A stretch of DNA of 64,000 nt from Ostrinia nubilalis (taxonomy: Eukaryota; Arthropoda; Insecta; Lepidoptera; Crambidae), in assembly GCF_963855985.1 (NCBI RefSeq), contig NC_087091.1, forward strand, positions 11,724,154 to 11,788,153. The letters run 5' to 3'. Position 1 is the first letter of the stretch; the number at the start of each line of letters is the position of its first letter. This document shows, in pieces, positions 1-12,168 of this stretch. A program made the translations under genes and the position numbers. Under the pieces are notes generated by a model. It did no database searches, was not told the origin of the DNA, and saw nothing but the letters and a program-made list of their open reading frames with translations.

Positions 1-2130
1 TAAATAAATGGAGCAATCTGGATCGAGTCGTAAATAACTCGATCGCATTTCGAAATATCGGCTTGTCACTGGCTGCTTCAAATTCTGTGCGCAAGATTCG
101 CTCGCGTAGTAGGTGCATATTTACATAAGAGTACAGTACCGGCCGGTACAACAACGAAAGTAACAGTAGGCTCACAAATAAAATAAATAAGGAATATAAA
201 CGTAGACAGGCAATAGAGTATACCAGCTAATATGGACACTTTAAAAAATATTTTTTATTTATTCAGCAAAAAAAGAAATAGCAAGCTAGATACATACGAG
301 TACTAGCTACGTACTACGTACGAGGTACTACGGTTTCGTCAAGGACATCAAAAAATTGTGGTAGGTGGTAGGTGACCTTTCAGAAGAAAACCTATTAATA
401 AATCGCGATTTAAGTTTCTTTCAAAACGCTATTATTCTGTTTACTATTTCAATTCTTTGGAAAATTGTAATATCAGCCTCGGCAAAATTCGTCAAGTAAG
501 AGAAAATTATCAATAACTTATAATAAGTCATAAATATTTGAATTGTGTTTATTAAAACACCATTCCCAGTTCGATGATAGCAGTTAATTTAGTGCTATAG
601 ATTTTGACTTTACGACTGTCGAGATTATTTGAGTGAGCCTACTAGTATAGATCCACCTGTGGCGTGCGTGCGCTGACCTTTCGCCGAGGATGCGGCACCT
701 TGCGGCTGGCTGCGCTTGCGCAAGCGACGTTATCTCACCCCCGCGCATGGGAACCTCATTAGCCTCGGCTGGGGAACAAACGGACATCAAGCCGAATAAC
801 CTTTTTGTTTCAGTTCAGTGTCTATCTTTAATGAACATTTAGAGTTAACAACATTATAACTAAGAGAACGCACTTGCTTAATTGTGGTGCATGGAGCTTT
901 GTTTGGTGGATTTGTATGTTAAAGAAAAATATTATAATACAGTAAAAATTGCATTGAAACGTGCTTAAGACATGATTTTCGTGTTCCGTCCGTATAAATC
1001 TAATATCTACTCATAGTTTGTGGCCATTCATAATCTCTTTACGTTGAAGAGTTTATTCACAGAAGTCTACTATGCAAATGTTTATCTGTCGAAAAATGTA
1101 TTTCAGTTAGGTACTCGTACATGTCTTGTTCGCAAAAGATAAGTTTCACATAATTTCCCTTAACAAAGTATTATAAAAATGCTCGTAACTTAGAAACTTA
1201 GTTTCTGAAGAAAAACATGATTAATGTTATAAACATAATATATAATTTTCGTATCTAAACATAAAAGGTAAACAAGCTCGAATCCATTGGACTTAACTTA
1301 GCCACAAATCATCCACTCAGAAGAGCCCTTAAGACATTTAATTATTACTTTTGGTAAAACCTTAATTTATCAGAATTATTATAACTAAATAACGTTGTAA
1401 TATACTTTATAAAAACCAACATATAAACAATAAACATAGCTCACGACTTACCTTCCAAAAAACATGCAAATCTTTTTGCCATTCAATCTGAATACATAAG
1501 TATTCTCATAACGTCTTGAGACATATACCAGTTTATGCAGAAACTATAGCATTCAGGATTACACGTGTTACGTATAGTATTACGAAGGCGTAAATGATTT
1601 CTTACGTGTCATCATAATTATATCAGGCTGATCTTCATTAAATTACGCTTGCGTGGGAAACATTAAATTACTTTAAAGTGTTATCTGCAACTAAACATGT
1701 ATGCAAAGTGGGCTTTGAAACACTTACTTGGATAAGATCAGCTGTTACATTAATTTACTTGTGAACTCTACGTTTCGCTTGTCTGCCTTAATTTTAGGTT
1801 ATCGTAATAAATTGCTGTACTGCTATAGTTTATGAGTAAAATACGGCAGTGGGCGGTTCGGTATTTTACATCAGTGTCAGTTAAACTGTCTAAAATTATC
1901 TAAATAATGTTCTTAATGTAACAATACTGATTGTAAAAATACTTATGTAGATACATTGTATTTTTGCTTTGCAAGTAACTTGGCATACTCAATATAGGTA
2001 AGTACTTCTTAATGCTAGCAAATGCAAGTTACATTGACCATGCATACAATATCTACATATTACATGGAAAATCACATCCAGACACCTGTCTGGAGTTACT
2101 TTTAATAATCTTCTAAAAATTTAGATACTA
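1..2130. other. Gene-free AT-rich stretch
   Basis: I see no coding exon here on either strand. The only compositional break is a GC-richer segment at about 640-780, listed separately. The missing 5-prime exon(s) of the chitin-binding gene that resumes at 4915 could lie here or to the left of the window. I looked for an ATG followed by a hydrophobic signal peptide and a phase-1 donor and found no convincing candidate. The ATG at 891 opens a 25-codon frame whose possible donors are phase 0, which does not fit. Confidence 0.5.
640..830 (+). promoter_or_regulatory. Possible promoter: GC-rich island followed by tandem TCAGT initiator motifs
   Basis: A CpG-rich patch at about 655-780 stands out in AT-rich surroundings. 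It is followed by two overlapping arthropod initiator-like TCAGT pentamers at 810-814 and 815-819. No TATA box is visible 25-35 bp upstream. This could be the start of the chitin-binding gene whose exons begin at 4915, with a non-coding first exon. That is an inference from composition and position only. Confidence 0.22.
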
Positions 2131-2132
2131 TA

Positions 2133-2645
2133 CAGGGTGACTGGAACTGAACCCGCCATAGCTAATAGGCGTATAGAGGAGGTCATTTGCTAATTATTGA
2201 ACCTTACTTTCTATGGCTAAAGTTTTATAGTTTAGGAGATATGTCAATTTTTATACTTTTTTCAGATTTTTCCGAAATTTGACCTAAAAACTGCTTCAAT
2301 TTTTTCATAATCGAATTTGAATTTTTTATCGTGGTTTGTACTTTTGTTGAACTTTGGCGGCTCGTAACTAGTTATTGAATCATTATCTAGATCTGAAATT
2401 TATTTTATTTGACTAAAGGTTTATTCGATATTAGTATCAAATAAAAAAAATCGGTTAAAATCATGCGAGAAAAAAAATTTAAACAGTTTTTAGGTCAAAT
2501 TTCGGGGAAAATCTGAAACAAGTATAAAAATTGCCATATCTCCTAAACTATAAAACTTTAGTCATAGAAAATAAGGTTCAATAATTAGCAAATGACCTCC
2601 TCTATATGCGTATTAGCTATGGCGGGTTCAGTTCCAGTCACCCTG
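2133..2645. mobile_element. TA-flanked palindromic MITE (CAGGGTGACTGG family), 513 bp
   Basis: The element starts CAGGGTGACTGGAACTGAAC and ends with the reverse complement. TA stands immediately outside each end (2131-2132 and 2646-2647). The inverted arms run about 185 bp with scattered mismatches and are separated by an AT-rich middle. There is no coding capacity. The TA target duplication and terminal CAGGGTG fit a non-autonomous Tc1/mariner-type element. Confidence 0.85.
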
Positions 2646-2958
2646 TATAGTAAATAAGCATTAACCATTAGGTACTACATCATCAGCGTGACTCCAGCAC
2701 CCAATGCTAACCATAATCTTTAGATAACGATAACGACAGCGCATGACCTACACGCTCTACAATCGATGCACTCGGTTCACACGGGCCGGTCACGAATTAC
2801 AGTTAGAACACGTTTACCCCTTACAAGGCAATCGCAGATTTCATCTGATTCATCTCTTACAATTTGTTTACGATGTGATTGCAAAAATATTACTTTCGTA
2901 ATAATTTATTGGAGCCAGAAATGTAAAACTAGCTCTTGAGTTAATATACTGCCTATAG

Positions 2959-4387
2959 GCCAGTAGAATTAAACACAAAAATTGATTAAATCGGAAATAA
3001 TTCCTACAAAAGATTTTTTTGCTTTAATGGCTTCATTGGTTGCCCATTAAGACTCTCCTAAGTTTTCGACTTCGACGGAGTTGTGCTTAAGTGGTGGAGG
3101 GCCCCGAAAGGGGCGTTTTTTCGGTTTTCCGGTTATACCGCGTAAAGGACTTACCCTATCGAAAAGTGGTCTTCATGACGGTTAAAGGGCACTTAATCCT
3201 GCATTGAATAAGACCAAATTCATATGTTTTGGACAAACCGTTCTCGCGCTAAAGTTCGGCAAAGTAGAAAATATACGTATAATTAATGACCCTCTCCACG
3301 TCCAATGGCTTGTTACCCACATGCTTCCAAGCCTTGTAAAGGGTCGCCTTAACCAGTGTAACCCTAACAAGGCTCACGAGTTTGATTCGCTTATCCTTGT
3401 TCGTCCCAGCCGTTCCTTAACTGCGGTTGCTGCACCTCTTCCTGGCACTCTCCTGAACGACTCTGTGTTACCTAATGTGGCTGCCCCTCTTCCTTGTACC
3501 CTCCTGTACGATTTCATTGCTTAGCCATATGCCTGGTCCAAGGTTCGACGCCACAAAATCAACTTCGTACGAGTGAAAATAGTTTAAATACTATTTCCCG
3601 TGCTTGCAACATTTTTCTTTACTGCTTCGCCTCTATTAGTCGTAGAGTGATTGTATATATCCTATAGCCTTCCTCAATGTATGAGCTATTCAACACAAAA
3701 ATAATGATTTCAATCAAACTAGTAATTCTTAAGATTAGCGCGTTCAAACAAACAAACAAAAAACTCTTCAGCGTTTTAATATGAACTTGTTGTTGTTGAT
3801 TTTTGGCGTCGAACCTTAGACCAGGCATACGGCTAGGCAACGTAGTCATGCAGGATGATACAAGGAAGAGGGGCAGCCACAGTAGGTAACACAGAGTCGT
3901 TCAGGTGAGTGCCAGGAAGAGGTGTAGCAACCGCAGTTAAGGAACGGCTGGGACGAACAAGGATAGGCGCATCAAGCTCGTAAGCCTTGATAGGGTTACA
4001 CTGGTTGAGGTGGCCCTTTTCAAGACTTGGAAGCCTGTGGGTAACAAACCATTCGACGTGGAGAGGGTCATTAATTATACGTATATTTTCTATTTTGCCG
4101 AACTTTAGCGCGAGAACGGTTTGTCCAAAACATATGAATTTGGTCTTATTCAATGCAGGATTAAGTGCCCTTTAACCGTCATGAAGACCACTTTTTGATA
4201 GGTAAGTCCTTTACGCGGTATAACCGGAAAACTGAAAAAATGCCTCTTTCGGGGGCCCTCACCACTTAAGCACAACTCCGTCGAAGTCGAAAACTTAGGA
4301 GAGTCTTAATGGGCAACCAATGAAGCCATTAAAACAATAAAATCTTTTGTAGGAATTATTTCCGATTTAAAAGCTAATTCTACTGGA
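2959..4387. repeat. Large inverted repeat with about 600-bp arms around a Helitron-like spacer
   Basis: The left arm (about 2959-3560) and right arm (about 3798-4387) are reverse complements at roughly 90 percent or better by eye. The outermost matching block is CCAGTAGAATTA. The roughly 240-bp spacer (3560-3797) is related to the Helitron-like repeat at 10158-10380. Each arm holds an open frame of about 106 codons that starts at TTG, not ATG. Differences between the two frames are mostly amino-acid-changing (about 19 replacement against about 5 silent), so neutral decay is more likely than a conserved protein. No target duplication could be fixed. A Foldback-type element or an inverted duplication are both possible. 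Confidence 0.75.
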
Positions 4388-4914
4388 CTACTATCAATAC
4401 ACGTACGAGTAAGTATTGACAATTGGCAATTGAATGATTGTGATTAATAGATGTTGTAACACCAAATATCATTAAATAGCTATATAACTGAAGGAATCAA
4501 ATCAAGCCTCGCCATTAATCTAACCAATAAAGATTTATAGTACATTTCATTTAAACACTACAAGACTCATATTTACAGATTTGAATTTAAATAAATTGAT
4601 ACAGAGAGGATAGAAAACATAAACGATTCTTACCTACTAATTTATCAAAATTTTCACATCGTTTGCCTTGTAATTGTAAGAATCATTCGTTTTATGAATA
4701 ACATTAGCACACTTTTTTTGGCTAATAGTAAGTAGTCGATTCTACCACGGTATTCTACTATCAATTCTGTACAACCTTAATTTAAACAGTAGATTGTGTA
4801 AAGTTTAGTCCGTCAGTAGAATATTAAAATCACCTAGAACTTTAAAGGGAACTTTTGGTCCTTCAAATTCAATAAGGCAAGTGTAATAAAACCTATTTAA
4901 TTTGAATTACACAG
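4388..4914. other. AT-rich intron sequence upstream of the chitin-binding exon
   Basis: No exon or recognisable repeat is visible. The stretch ends with the acceptor AG at 4913-4914, preceded by a moderately pyrimidine-rich tract. It is presumably the 3-prime part of the intron before the chitin-binding exon. Confidence 0.45.
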
Positions 4915-5907
4915 GGGGAGCCGAAAGATTCAACTGTCGTGGACGCATACTTGGCGCGTACTACGCAGACGCGAAAGCTGCATGCAAGGCGTTCCACGTA
5001 TGCGTACGAGTGGCGGGCGGTGGCGTGAGAGACTTCAGGTTCTATTGTCCCCCGGGGACCCTGTTCCACCAGGAGGCCCAGACTTGCACCGACTGGGGCC
5101 TGTACGACGACCCCCTCGCCTGCCCAGCTGAAATCTACGACGGTCAGTTCGATCTCTACAAGATAGGATCCGGTGAGCCGCTTTGCAACTAACACGCACC
5201 CACAAGTATGCATTACGCACGTCTGTTTTGTCACTAAGCATTTTGAGCCAGTTCTATACTTGTGAGTGCAGCTAATTAGCACTAAATTATTGTAAGTATC
5301 TTATTTATGTGTTTAGTTATGTAAGCTGCGAACGTACACGCAATATATAAAATTAAGTAACTGTTTAAATTTAAAGCAACAGAGGTTATAGCGATAATAA
5401 GAAATTAAATTCACAGTAGACTTTCAAAGTCCATTATGTATTAATTTATAAACTTACAAATTATTCTGTCACGGAAGATGGGCACTAAAATATTTTATTA
5501 ACATTCTTCAAACTTCATTCTAAAGATGTACGAGTGAAATTTTGATTTATTCATAACTAGCGGCCGCCCACGACTTCGTACGCGTGGATCCCGTTTTACC
5601 CCCTTCATCTATCTTACGCGGTTAAGATTTTATCATACAAATGTTTTTTCCCGCTAACTCCCGTCCCCGTGGGAATTTCGCAATATCCTGTTTTAACTAA
5701 GCTTTAAGTTTACGAAGGTACCTGCATGCCAAATTTCAAGCGTCTAATTTAAGCGGTTTAGATTTTTCATACAAAAGGATTTTCCCGCTAATTCCCGTTC
5801 CCGTGGGATACTCCTAAGTATACTATAACCTGCCCAGGAGTATGAAGAATAATTGTACCAAGTTTCGTTAAAATCCGTCCAGTAGTTTTTGATTCTATAA
5901 GGAACAT

Positions 5908-5938
<31 letters not shown>

Positions 5939-6792
5939 TTTTACTGATTGCATTTTTGGCATCAGTATCGGTCACTAATCACCCCCTGATAGTTATTTTG
6001 AAAATATATTTCATGTACAGAATTGACCTCTCTACAGATTTATTATAAGTATAGATGTTGTAAAATATATTTAAGTTTAGTACCTATTTAATATCTTGAA
6101 CGTGTAATAATTTTAAAAAACTTTCTATTATGTAGCAAAGATTTTTCTGGTGACTGCTACTGCTAAATTGTGTCGCCTATTAACTACCTAAGTAATACTG
6201 TTTTACCAACAAGTAAGGTTACAGTGATTGAATGCAGCAGGATATTAGTATAATGAATGATTAGCAATTGGATAAAAAGACTCATTAGTGGTTAATAACA
6301 ATACTTCTACCATAGTTCAGCGTGTGATCTCAGATAATCGTATAAGCTATGTTTCAACATGTCGTTTGAAAGGTTAACGATGGCATTTGGTAACGGATTG
6401 CAGAATAACGCGGCTTTAACTGAATATATGCTTGCATTGTGCTGCTTGTGAAGTACAATGAAACCGCATATTTTACGCTACAATCGTTTGGAAAAACATA
6501 CCTATTTGTGCTAACTATAACCTTAACGCCATGACGCTGCTAGATCAAATAGTATGATAATTTGTGTTTTAATGTTGACCTTTTTCGCACAGGTTATGAT
6601 ACGAAGAAGGTGTCGTCTCCTGGCAATCGTGACGAAGAATCTGACTTCGGTCTCCAACGTGCCGAGACTGGAGACCGTCGCTTGTCTCAAAACAATGGAG
6701 CATCTGACTTGAGGGCCGCGCACTCCTCGGACTTCTTCAGCGGGCAACGCGACCGCGGCCGCGACGACCCGGCGCCCGCTCCTCAGCAGCGT

Positions 6793-6824
<32 letters not shown>

Positions 6825-6825
6825 C

Positions 6826-6862
<37 letters not shown>

Positions 6863-8484
6863 AGCAGCAGCAGCAGCCTCAACAGCAGTCTCCGCAGCAT
6901 GCACCCTCTCGACAATCCTTCAGGAGACCGACGACACCCAGAGCTGTCCCAACTACGACACAGTACACTAACCCGCCAACTCCTCCACCGGAACAGTCTA
7001 ACCCACCTTTCTATGATAACTCCAAGCGAAAACTTGTACGAAAACGTCCATTCTACCCCACTTACACGACTACAACAGAGCTAACCACCACAGTAAACAC
7101 CCAGCCACCTTTTGTGCACCCTGAACAACAGGCATTCCAAAACTTTAACCGACGTGTTCCACTAAATAGGCAAGCTGACCCTGTTAACGTTCCTCAGCAA
7201 AATCGACAAACTATACAACCCGTTAATGTACCGGCACAGAATAATAGACAAACAATACCACCAGTCAATGTACCGCCTCAGTTCAAAGAGTACAAAGAGG
7301 AGTACGTTGAAGTACCTCGAGTTACTCCAAAACCTAGTAAATTTATCCAAAGTAATCCAACCCCATCTCCATTTTCGCAATCCACGCCAGCAGCCAATTT
7401 CAAAAAGAGTCTGGTGGAGCTATACAATTATGACGCACAATCGACTCCCGGTCTCAACACACCAAATGATCGTCCTTTCAAGGTGCATAACAGTTTTAAT
7501 GTTGCAGACATCCCGAGGGAAAATTACTTCCGGGCGAAAAACCCTAAAGCAAATAGCCCAGCGCCCACAACCCTAGACTATAATTCTCCCGCACGTGTAA
7601 CAACAAGCACCCCGGCTTTCAAGAACTACAATAGCGTATCATACGAGCCCGAGAAAAATAATTTTATAAGTTCAAAACAAAACTATTTCACTAATCCATC
7701 AACTCCACCATCTACCACTACATATACAACTACCAATCGGCCAGATCCCTCGTTAAACCTAAACACAGTGGCATACAACACTAATATCGGTTTCGACGCT
7801 CAGCAGACAAATTATGCAGATAGCGATGAAGACGACGGCCAGTACCGCCCACCACAAGGAGAAGACGATGGTCAATATCGCCCTGAGCTATATGAACGTG
7901 AACGTGAGCTTTTGTCGGGAGCACACTCATTGAACATAGCTGCCAGTGGAAATCGACTTCCAGAAGATCAGAAACCAAAGGGCAAAACTCAGCCACCATT
8001 CAAACCCGTTTCACAAACAGCGGCACCCCGGCCGTTCAGGCCAGCCCCGACCCCATCGTCTTCTCCAAGGGTTCCTGAAAAAACTTATCCTACGACGATC
8101 AGACCACAAACGCAAACACCGCCACAATCACAGCGTACCTTTGATTATTACCAGACCTACACGACGACATCGCGGCCTAGTGAAGCGTCAGCCGCTACGT
8201 TTAATTTAGATGGTGGAAATTTCCCAGTAAGGCCAACGACGACCTATGCCCCGAGGAATCCTGAGCCTCGGCAGCAAACGCGAGCCTCCACAGCGCCGCC
8301 CGCGCCGCCCACGCAGCCACCTGCGCCGCTGCGCCCCACTAGCAGTACACGACCTCCGTTCTTCGCGAATCCCGCCAGTAACAAGGAGAATGCGAGCTAC
8401 GATTACGCGTACTACGACTCAGACCCAGGTTTCACGGAATACGATCATATAGAGGAATTTGGCAAAACTAACAAGAAGGCATAA
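4915..8484 (+). CDS. CPAP1-like protein with one chitin-binding domain (CBM14) and a long Q/P/T-rich tail; 5-prime partial
   Basis: There are two exons, 4915-5172 and 6593-8484. The acceptors are AG at 4913-4914 and 6591-6592, and the donor is GT at 5173-5174. The split codon G|GT keeps the frame, giving 715 visible residues. Exon one encodes a complete six-cysteine chitin-binding peritrophin-A domain with spacing C-x15-C-x5-C-x14-C-x12-C-x11-C. It contains NCRGR, YYAD, FHVC, FYCPPGTLFHQ and CTDW. Exon two encodes an extended, likely disordered tail: polyQ, Pro/Thr/Asn-rich sequence, three PVNVP repeats, two DDGQYRP repeats and a Tyr/Asp-rich C-terminus ending FGKTNKKA. Single-domain proteins of this type (CPAP1) are secreted and bind cuticle chitin. 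The start codon and signal peptide are missing because the first exon was not found. The intron carries a Helitron-like copy. The gene converges with the elongase. The exact orthologue is not recognised. Confidence 0.88.
5557..6055 (-). mobile_element. Non-autonomous Helitron-like element with (GACA)n tract, copy A
   Basis: Read on the minus strand it begins TCTATACTTATAATAAATCT and ends GCGGCCGCTAG, inserted exactly between A and T (a5556 and t6056). A TC start, CTAG end and A|T insertion site are Helitron hallmarks. A short CGCG-loop-CGCG hairpin lies just before the end. An internal (GACA)n microsatellite sits at about 5908-5935. Near-identical copies lie at 14159, 42269 and 44183. It sits in the intron of the chitin-binding gene. 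Confidence 0.8.
6784..6889 (+). repeat. CAG/CAA repeat encoding a polyglutamine tract
   Basis: A run of mostly CAG with scattered CAA, one CAC and one CGT encodes about 33 glutamines in exon two of the chitin-binding protein. Imperfect codons interrupt the pure CAG runs. The tract is a likely site of length polymorphism. On the minus strand it gives a meaningless poly-leucine frame. Confidence 0.95.
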
Positions 8485-9060
8485 AATGCGAGTCTTTAAC
8501 TTAATTCACTGCCATTAAATTAGTCGCCTCTTTGGATACGTTAGTTTAATTTTTGTACAGTTTCATCTTCTGATCCGATTGTGTTAAATTATTTGATAAG
8601 ATAAATTAAAATTAAAAAATTGTTTTAGAGTTTCAGAATGTTTCCACCATTGTAAATATTATCTCATCGCCATCGCGTTAGACTGATTACAAATGCCAGT
8701 TCTATAGTTATCTAAAGAGGCTCTCCGTAGTTACCCTAAATTATTTGTGATATTATTATTGATGTTTATTGGATTAAGTGGTTACCTTATTGTAAAACCT
8801 TTATACGTTGCTTAAAAGTTTTGGTTGACCACCGATTAAATTGTAAAAGTTATTTGTTTCAAATTGATCAACCAGAACTTTGTCCATGTAGGTTATGAAA
8901 AGAATGTACGAGAATTTGTACCTAAATTCAGCTTAACTGCCAAGAGTAGTTTTACGAACATTTTTAGTTATATTGCCTATCTATGTACAATAGAATAAGT
9001 TATGACCATAGATTGTAAAATAAATTCATTGTAAATAAAGTTTTTAAAACAGTAAGTAAT
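8485..9060 (+). other. 3-prime UTR of the chitin-binding gene with two AATAAA signals
   Basis: AT-rich sequence follows the TAA stop (8482-8484). Two canonical AATAAA hexamers lie at 9019-9024 and 9034-9039. The transcript therefore probably ends at about 9050-9060, giving a UTR of about 570 bases. Confidence 0.6.
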
Positions 9061-10157
9061 TGAGTTTTATCATCATTTTTCCCATCGTACTTACTCATCA
9101 GATATACTCGTATTCGACAAAAATCCAACGAAAGTAAATAATCATTCAGTAAAGCGGCTAATAATCTTACCAATATCTTTGTGCTGCGCACATGAAGTAT
9201 GGAATAGTACTTATACAATAGAATAGAATACAAACACATTTCGCACACCTAGAAAAAATATATCGGTCCGAACTGTAAATGAAAATCAGCTTCACTAAAC
9301 ATTCAGGAAAGCCTTACTACAAACAGTACAGTTCCTACTAAGCCAAATTAAATGAAAATACTTCAGAATAGTCCAGTAATAAAAAAATAAAACACAGCAA
9401 GCATACTTCATTAAAATTCCAGACGAAATATGTATCTTAGTCGGGAGTCTAAATGATAAAATTGCATTGATGAACTCGCATTGCGCAGGAGTGAGTTTTC
9501 ACGTCGAAAGATTTCTCTTTGAACAGTAACGCCATCTATGGTTTGCTCTCTACACCACATAACTGCCATTAATGTTAGCTCTACTAGTTATATCGAATGA
9601 AGTAGTTACACATACATTTACCAAGATGTCACTATTATTGTTCTCTTCAACAAAACTTTCCATGTTCCTCCTATCCTGAAAATGTGTTCCAGGCATCTCA
9701 ATACAACTAAACACAGAGATGTTACAGCAATCATTAACCATTTGCAGATGTCTTAACAATTACTTTACCAATTTATTATAGTAAAATAAGAAGGCAAAAT
9801 AAATAAACGTCTGAAAGATTTAGTAAGGTTTTCTTTTATAAAGGTAAAGAAAGGGAAAATCTCTTTGAACCTATTTATTCATCATGTTTAGTAGAGCCAT
9901 GAGAAAATGATAGTACCTATCTATGTTTGTGAACATCGTCATCATTCAGTATTCAATTTATCGGCTGATGATTGATATTCGATGAATTGACGTGGGTAGG
10001 TGATGAAGCAATAATTCCTGTCTTACCAGATACTACTGCGTGGCACTACTAGTACGAGTATTACTCGTAAATGATCACGACCATCCTTCGTGGCATAGAT
10101 ACTTAATATTATTTTTATCAGCTTTCTGTCAACTTTAAGTTTACATAATTCTATTCA
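9061..10157. other. Intergenic, no feature seen
   Basis: AT-rich sequence lies between the end of the chitin-binding gene and a Helitron-like repeat. Short open frames here show no codon bias or recognisable motifs. Confidence 0.5.
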
Positions 10158-10380
10158 CTAGATGTGCCCGCGACTTCGTACGCGTGAAAATAGATTAAAA
10201 TAACTAATATTTCCCGTTTTTGCAACATTTTTCTTTACTACTCCGCCCTTATTGGCTGTAGGATGATGTATATAGCCTAAAGCCTTCTGGACTATCCAAC
10301 ACAACAATATTTTTAGTAGGTATTTCCTGAGATTAGGGCGTTCAAGCAAACAAACTATTCAGCTCAATATTTTACTATAT
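10158..10380 (-). mobile_element. Helitron-like repeat fragment (second subfamily)
   Basis: On the minus strand it ends ACTTCG-type sequence then GCGGGCACATCTAG followed by T, the same CTAG|T terminus as the (GACA)n family. The body differs: it contains TGCAACATTTTTCTTTACT. It is related to the spacer at 3560-3797 and the fragment at 15980-16074. The far end is not sharply defined. Confidence 0.6.
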
Positions 10381-12168
10381 ACCTAGCTGCGGTATGAACA
10401 AAAAAACTTGACCCATTGGGTATTTCCCGTGAACTTAATCTGATACAAAAACCTAATGTGGCTTGATAGCTTGTAATCTTCGTGATACTTTTTGCGATAG
10501 ATAAAATTAAGCAAGGGGTTTCCCATTCTCTTTAGGTTATTAATAAATAAATAAATAAATAAATTAGATGCGGTTGTCGTTGCGTGGGTGCATGGTGGCG
10601 TAAAATGGCAAAAGTGGTCAGTATCTTGTTTAGAAATATTTTGCCCATTTGTTTTTAACATACCTAATATGACCATCTAACAAACATTAAGGTGAAAAAT
10701 CAACAATTGAGCATGGTCTGAACTAATTTTCCAATAAAATGCTTGTGTTTTGTATAAAAAGGGGACACAAGGGGTATAATTGAGTTTTTAACAACTAGGA
10801 TAGCGAAATTAGAATAATGAAAACACACATCTAAATGGTATTTTTTATTAGACAAATATCACAATTTGTTACGGACATTTTACCAATGAATGTGCCATAA
10901 ATTTTATGCATATATTTACAATTATACAGAAGTAGGTCCATAATTCCTACTGTAGATTTTAGATTAATTTTACTGGCCCGTCTATAACCTTATCAATAAG
11001 TAAACTAAGTAAATATAGAGTGTTCGTCAATACTAGAGATATGTATTGTTTTCAGATAAAACTTTAGATAAACACGCAAATTTTATTAGGTCACCATAGC
11101 CATAGCTGGATCAAAACGTTATTGAATCTATGTCGACTTTAAAAATCTGCCTATCTAATGTTTATACAAACACAAGAATCTAACGGATTTTGACTCTCTA
11201 ATCAAACGGACTGTCATTTGGCGTAATAATATACTTATTTTGTATAAATACAATATTTAGTAGTTTACAAAATGGTTATGTGATTTTAAACTTCTATTTA
11301 ATAGAAACATAAGCAAATGTTTAGTAAAAATCATGTAATATCAGCAATTCATATTAAAAATCACATTTTAGTATCTTCTACTTAATATTTTATGACGGGC
11401 ATAATATCGCCAAAATGAAAACAAACCTAAATGTTCATTGTCATAAATTTCTAATACAAAAACTTTATACTAATTTAATATCTACTTAAGTAACAAAAAT
11501 ATAAAAATACGACAACATGGAAGCTCTGATCGTCCATAGCCGTCGAAATAAATAATACCATACAAGTCGTATTCGATAACTTACTGGATTATCAATTTTA
11601 ATAAATTACCAATACTAACCTATCCAAATAACTACACTATAGCAATAACTTAAATTAATTGAGCGTTATTTCGTCGAAAACAAACTGTGGTAACCTGCTT
11701 AATCAAAAGGTTCTATCGCATTAGATATCCTAAAATATCATTGAGATGGATTATAATAACGTTTCGTAAAAGTCCAGTTTGTTTTCTTACAAGGGAGGGA
11801 CAAACATTTGAGGTTTCTTTGTACTCTTGATTTGTAGTAAAATAGAATTTATAATCAAATAAAACTATTCTCCTCCACAGCTTATACCGCGAATGTCGAC
11901 GTATGCACCTATGAAGTGTAGGTACTATCACCAAGACTCGAAAGCTCACACTTACATAGTTTTCGGAGAAATAGGGACTTACTCACGGATCACTTTTAGT
12001 GTATTATTTTGACTATAATAGAACTCATAAGTTTCTCTAAAAATTATTTTCCAACTCCATCAGTCACCATCTTTAGAGCCACGTTCATCGGATTCGAATA
12101 TTGTTCCCAGCACTCAGGGTCACCAGTCAAGTCTATGATATGCTAAGTTCACTAATCCAGAGGTCGGG
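10381..12168 (-). other. Downstream region and probable 3-prime UTR of the elongase
   Basis: The elongase stop is at 12169-12171 on the minus strand, so its UTR lies at lower coordinates. A minus-strand AATAAA (plus TTTATT) at 10844-10849 is one possible end, giving a UTR of about 1.3 kb, but other AT-rich hexamers are available. An (ATAA)n microsatellite lies at about 10543-10562. Confidence 0.35.

Noticed and set aside
891..968. Possible signal-peptide exon for the chitin-binding gene (ATG GAG CTT TGT...)
   Set aside because: The peptide is not a convincing signal sequence, and possible donors are phase 0, whereas the exon at 4915 needs a phase-1 donor.
3204..3524. 106-codon frame, also present at 3833-4153 on the minus strand, as a gene pair
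   Set aside because: It has no ATG, lies in the arms of an inverted repeat, and differences between copies are mostly amino-acid-changing.
5908..5935. (GACA)n tracts as CRISPR-like or regulatory arrays
   Set aside because: They are simple microsatellites carried inside Helitron-like copies.
6523..6915. Minus-strand poly-leucine frame
   Set aside because: It is the antisense of the CAG tract in the chitin-binding exon and has no independent support.
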